Shown: positions 60,135-64,000 of the stretch, piece after piece
Layout of the letters: every line of letters begins with the position of its first letter
How positions within the stretch are numbered: the first letter of the stretch is position 1
Source: Homalodisca vitripennis
Lineage: Eukaryota > Arthropoda > Insecta > Hemiptera > Cicadellidae
DNA length: 64,000 nucleotides
Direction: 5' to 3'
Assembly: GCF_021130785.1 (NCBI RefSeq)
Contig: NC_060209.1
Coordinates: forward strand, 21,941,001-22,005,000
Notes under the pieces: model-generated
Seen by the model: the letters and a program-made list of their open reading frames with translations, nothing else
Told to the model about the DNA's origin: nothing
Database searches by the model: none
Position numbers and translations under genes: made by a program

Positions 60135-60765
60135 ATGTAATATGTGATAAGCATATGATCCTCATACTTATAAATGTGATATGCCCCACCTTAGTGAATG
60201 GAAGTAAGTTACTACAGATTTATATAAGTTAGTGTGGTAGTCTGAACACCACTGTGGTTCACATGGTTTTGATTATTATGTTCAAGTAGTCCTCCATTTG
60301 ATCTGATCGCTCAGACAGGTATTTTCGCGGTGCTCCTGAATCTGTAAGACGAATTTATGAATATGAGATAGTTCAAAGATGTGAATTTCTAACAAACCTT
60401 GTACAATTGTAACATATTTAATGTTTGGAGTCCTCTCGCCATCCGAATTGTATGATGCCTAAGTTTGTTGGAGATCCAGAATTTCTGAGTTTAGTACCCC
60501 AAGATACAGACTAAAATACCAAATTGTCGGTTTCACTTATAACATTATTTTTTACATGTTTAGGTAGGACTAGTAAACTTAATAAACGTAATACAACACA
60601 ATAGTAACATATAATAATTTACATAAATCATATAAGAAAAATAAAATCAACTAAATTTAATAAACAAAAAGATTTATGTTAAAGCTTTATTGAAAACCCG
60701 ATATCGTGTCGCTGTCCCGCTGTCATTTTTTTAGAAAATTCCAACAGTTTTGGAATCTTTCACAT
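60135..60765. other. link between repeat blocks A and B, copy 2
   Basis: AT-rich, with no gene. Not visibly related to the corresponding link at 50316-51150. Confidence 0.4.
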
Positions 60766-61316
60766 CCATTCCTCTTGGTCCAAGGAGGAAACTTACTGAT
60801 TTTAAGGTTAAAAGGTCAAAGGTCAGTACGTCTGTACGTCCGTCTTCCCACCTCTGTACGATAGGTCCTAGACATTTTAAACTTGGTTCCAGTTCATTGC
60901 CATGATATCATGTAATGTAAGCAATGTAATTTATTTTCTGTACATTATTAACTGTATTAAATTTTGTATAAAATTATATTTATCGGAGTAAAATATTAAA
61001 TACAACAACACTAACTCATATTTTAATGACTGTTTATTACTTATGAACATTTGTAATAAAGCTTACACGTAGTGAATGTCTTTAAAAGCTGCGAAAGCCT
61101 CATTAAAATTTCTAATGTAAGCATGGCGCTTACTCGTTAAAATATTGGAGTTTATTATCCTTTAAGCCGGAGTACTTCGCTTGTCCGTGTCTTCGTTTCT
61201 TTGTTTTCACCCCCCCCCCCCCCCCCCCCGCCTTCACATCTAATAACAGTTTTCTCCGCATCGTTGCTCTCTGTGTTAATTTTTTATTGTGCGTGATTGT
61301 GGTTATTGGAAAGTAA
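60766..61316. repeat. dispersed repeat block B, copy 2, with poly-C tract
   Basis: Matches 51151-51718, including CATTCCTCTTGGTCCAAGG, AAGCATGGCGCTTACTCG and a 20-base C run at 61210-61229. The - strand 70-codon frame at 61130-61342 with poly-Gly is the C run read backwards. Confidence 0.92.
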
Positions 61317-62545
61317 TTACTGGAAGATTGATCGATCGTCAAACCTGTTAAATTTTGGCTTTATTATTTAATTATGTTTAATCTGTTGGTTCTGAAATTG
61401 CATCCATAAAACGATTGTATGTATTAGGCTGTATAACTAAGTAATATACATAAGTCTCATTTGCACCTTATAGTGGTTTGTAATATACTATGTTAATAAC
61501 TTAATATATCTTCACAATAATCACAAATATAGTCAGGTAAGCCGCTGGCAAAGGGATCACTTCGCTATCACAAATACGAGAGGCACACTAAACCGTTGTT
61601 GCTTAACTCAGTTAAAATTTATTATTTCCTTATAAACGCAACCCAAACTAGACACACAAGCTATTTTATTTTCCCTGTGTGCATTAAAATTAACTTTAGT
61701 TAGTTATTAATTTGCCGAGGGGATTATTTTAGGTTGTACGCTTGAAGAAGTATTTCTGGGTCGTATGAGTCATATTTCCAGCATCATAGTTAAGGTTGCC
61801 TTGTTTCCCCGATCAAGGTAACGTTTGCAATTACCGGTTTAAGAAGCCCACAAAACCTTTAGCCGTACTTCCAGCCATTGTGTTCACTTCAGGTGTTTTG
61901 ACTGGAGTAAAATATTTGGTTGTGTCTTACTCTTCAATAAACCAACTTTCGTGCAATGGTAAAACATCCAGAGAGCAATTAATTGTAGGTGCAAATAGCT
62001 TATAACAATCCAAATATATTTAAGATAAAATCTTATAGTACAAAATATCGCAAATGCATTTTTTCTTGTAAGGTTGGTAAATAACGTATTTTTCAAATAC
62101 AAAGGTAGTAGTAATTTATTAGGAAAATATGGATATAAAGATAAAAAAGTAAAAAAAAGTAAAAGTACTTGCATTTGACTGTACAAGTACTATTCAAATT
62201 TACACAGAAATGTATTATATTTTAATATTTTGATTCATTATTATTCTGACTATATTTTTAATCCTGCCTATTTGTAGTCAATCTCATTTCACAATTTTTC
62301 AACTCTTTACTGCCAATTATAAAAATAAATTGTAAGTACAATAAATCTCAACTGATGTTATACTATCACATACTGGTTATGTTTCTTGATCAGCTCTCCC
62401 ATGGACAAGTACAAATATTGCGGTCTGTTGTGCGAAATTGTTTACTCGGTTTTCAAACCATACGGATCAAAAGCAAACAAAATGTTATAAAAAAATATAG
62501 TTAAAACTTTATTGCTGCATGGTCAAGCCTTACTGAGGTTTCATG
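61317..62545. other. AT-rich spacer, nothing recognised
   Basis: The frames at 61796-62005 (+) and 61884-62186 (-) lack motifs and splice context. Confidence 0.4.
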
Positions 62546-62549
62546 TCTA

Positions 62550-63720
62550 TAAAAATGTCAGCAATGGTTGAGCAATCTCGGATATGATTGACTGAGAGTC
62601 TGGGGCTTTCGATGGGTCACAGAGGGCTGTTGATGTTCTCTGTGACCTGTCTAAGGCCTTTGACTGTGTTAGTTATAAAATTCTGTCATGTAAGTTATCA
62701 AATATTGGGGATGAAAAATACATAATGTTTTTCGTGTATCTTTTATTTATATAGAGAACAAAGACTGATTTTTAAATATTTGGTCAGAATCATAAATTAA
62801 ACTGGAGTAACCTCGAAAATGGTGTACCACAGGGTTCCGTTCTTGGATCCTCTTTTTTATAATGCATGTAAATGATTTGGTTGATGGAAAGCAAATGAAG
62901 GTTTACTAATATACTGATGACACATAACTGATGTGCAAAGCTGGACGTATGGCCTCCATGAAATACATTATAGAGAGAGAATTCAATTGTTTGAGGGATT
63001 GGTTCTCTAAATCAACGGGCTCTCAAAGAATCTTTCCAAAGCCCAAGTAATTAAATTTAAAACATTTAATTATAATTCTACAAATATCTTAAAATCTAAA
63101 AAGTCTAATGGAATTGATATATCAGTCCAGGAATTAGCAAAACTCTGTGGTATTTAAGTTTGTCATAAATTAAATTTCCATACACACATATCAAATGTAA
63201 CAAAATACTTCTTTCGTAATATTTTCTTTAAGAATGTTTAAATATACAAAAACATAACAAATTATTTTTCTCTTTACTATTTTTATTTCTCATCACAGAT
63301 GAATTATGGTTTATTCGTATGGGGTGTCCTCTAGACATGCTGATAATGTATTTATCCCGCAATAAAGGCTGTGAATATTCCAGCTGTAATATCTCCACAT
63401 GCCCATTAGTAAAACTGTTTCACTAATCAAAAAATCTGAACACTTTACATTTACTATACCTTGGAGATGTCATGCTCAAAAAGTCAAAAGTTGACACACT
63501 CATATAAAATCATGCAGTTTACAGCCATAACACAAATCATAAAATATAATGAAAACCTGTACACTGTAGACTAACTTTGGACCAACGTTCGCCCCAGTGC
63601 GTGGGGCCGAAAGTGTACAAGTTATCTATCCATCTCCGAGACATTAGTTGCCCAAGTAAATTCAGAACAAATTTTCGTCAGTGGCTTGAACAAAAGGCAT
63701 TATATTCTTTAACAGAAATT
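62550..63720 (+). pseudogene. non-LTR reverse transcriptase relic
   Basis: CDLSKAFDCVSYKIL at 62641 onward holds the first catalytic Asp of the RT palm; GVPQGSVLGS at 62821-62850, then MHVNDLVDGKQMK and YTDDT near 62909 (YADD box, with Thr for Ala). Further on YGVSSR (usual YGi..WG) appears near 63318, and the closing frame 63577-63720 reads GPKVYKLSIHLRDI, FRTNFRQWLEQKALYSLTEI, the usual G.KvYN.LP..I and F...l..wL..kayYsl.Ef end of Jockey/CR1 ORF2. Stops and shifts are frequent. The endonuclease part is absent, so the copy is 5'-truncated. Confidence 0.8.
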
Positions 63721-63724
63721 GTAG

Positions 63725-64000
63725 AATATCAGTGTCTTATAATTAATAATATACCTTTGTGTGTCAATGGATATTTTATTAGAATTATTTGTTTTTATTT
63801 ATGTATTGTTTGTATTTTAAATATTTAAATTTATTGTTCTATTGTATTGTTTAATTGAACAAAACTCAATATTGAATTTATATCACTTAATATAATTTGT
63901 AGTTTCCTAATGTTATCAGATTTTATCTTGTTTTGTTTTATATATATAAAAACATTCATTAAATGTATATAAGTGGCAATAGCCTAATTTAATTTCAATA
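63725..64000. other. AT-rich 3' flank of the RT relic
   Basis: Presumed 3' UTR and flank; no tail repeat or poly(A) border can be fixed before the window ends. Confidence 0.4.

Overview
The window looks like a stretch of an insect nuclear genome: it is AT-rich and gene-poor, has spliced-type exons with GT/AG borders and AATAAA signals, and is full of retroelement and DNA-transposon remnants. A hemipteran or other hemimetabolous insect is plausible from the repeat types, but no single feature fixes the species. There are no bacterial signals (operons, ribosome binding sites, CRISPR). Most long open frames are chance frames, microsatellite translations or transposon debris.

Host genes. Only three stretches look like host coding exons, all on the + strand. 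(1) 20504-21062 encodes the N-terminal ligand-binding part of a class C receptor most like a metabotropic GABA-B receptor (type 3-like) and ends at a clean AAG|GTAAGA donor. It is preceded by three tandem copies of a leader/signal-peptide segment. (2) 32742-32915 is a terminal exon with a pyrimidine-tract acceptor, 57 codons, a stop and an AATAAA signal. (3) 33183-33776 is a Ser/Gly-rich open frame with four SGHYQ repeats, ending at a possible GTGAGT donor. The rest of each gene was not found here.

Transposons, left to right: the 3' end of a non-LTR retrotransposon (1-240); an 82-bp x 5 tandem array (1690-2099); an inverted-repeat element (6131-6662); a 5S rRNA-like SINE (about 6990-7287); a RT C-terminal scrap (8640-9050); one nearly full-length but decayed Jockey/CR1-like LINE with ORF1 and ORF2 (about 11080-17142); foldback elements at 21332-21770, 25612-26491, 46058-46769 and about 54521-55064; three tRNA-like SINE heads, all on the - strand (23655, 27079, 35934); a - strand LINE relic (39540-40620); a relic of a mariner/IS630-type DDE transposase (42930-43405); Helitron-like termini (45468-45500, 48131-48612); a 1.6-kb element with terminal inverted repeats and a Mutator/Kolobok-like transposase relic (57057-58651); two repeat blocks present twice in the same order about 9.7 kb apart (49700-51718 and 59440-61316), one copy followed by a second 5S-like SINE; and a RT relic with its C-terminal tail (62550-63720).

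Most notable are the triplicated leader segment in front of the GABA-B-like exon, a group of almost entirely palindromic elements three of which share CAGGGTG-like tips (TA duplications visible in two), the 5S-derived SINEs, and the Mutator/Kolobok-type element whose two borders and 4-bp TTCA target duplication can be read directly. I saw no coherent new multi-gene system. All family assignments were made by eye from protein or DNA motifs.
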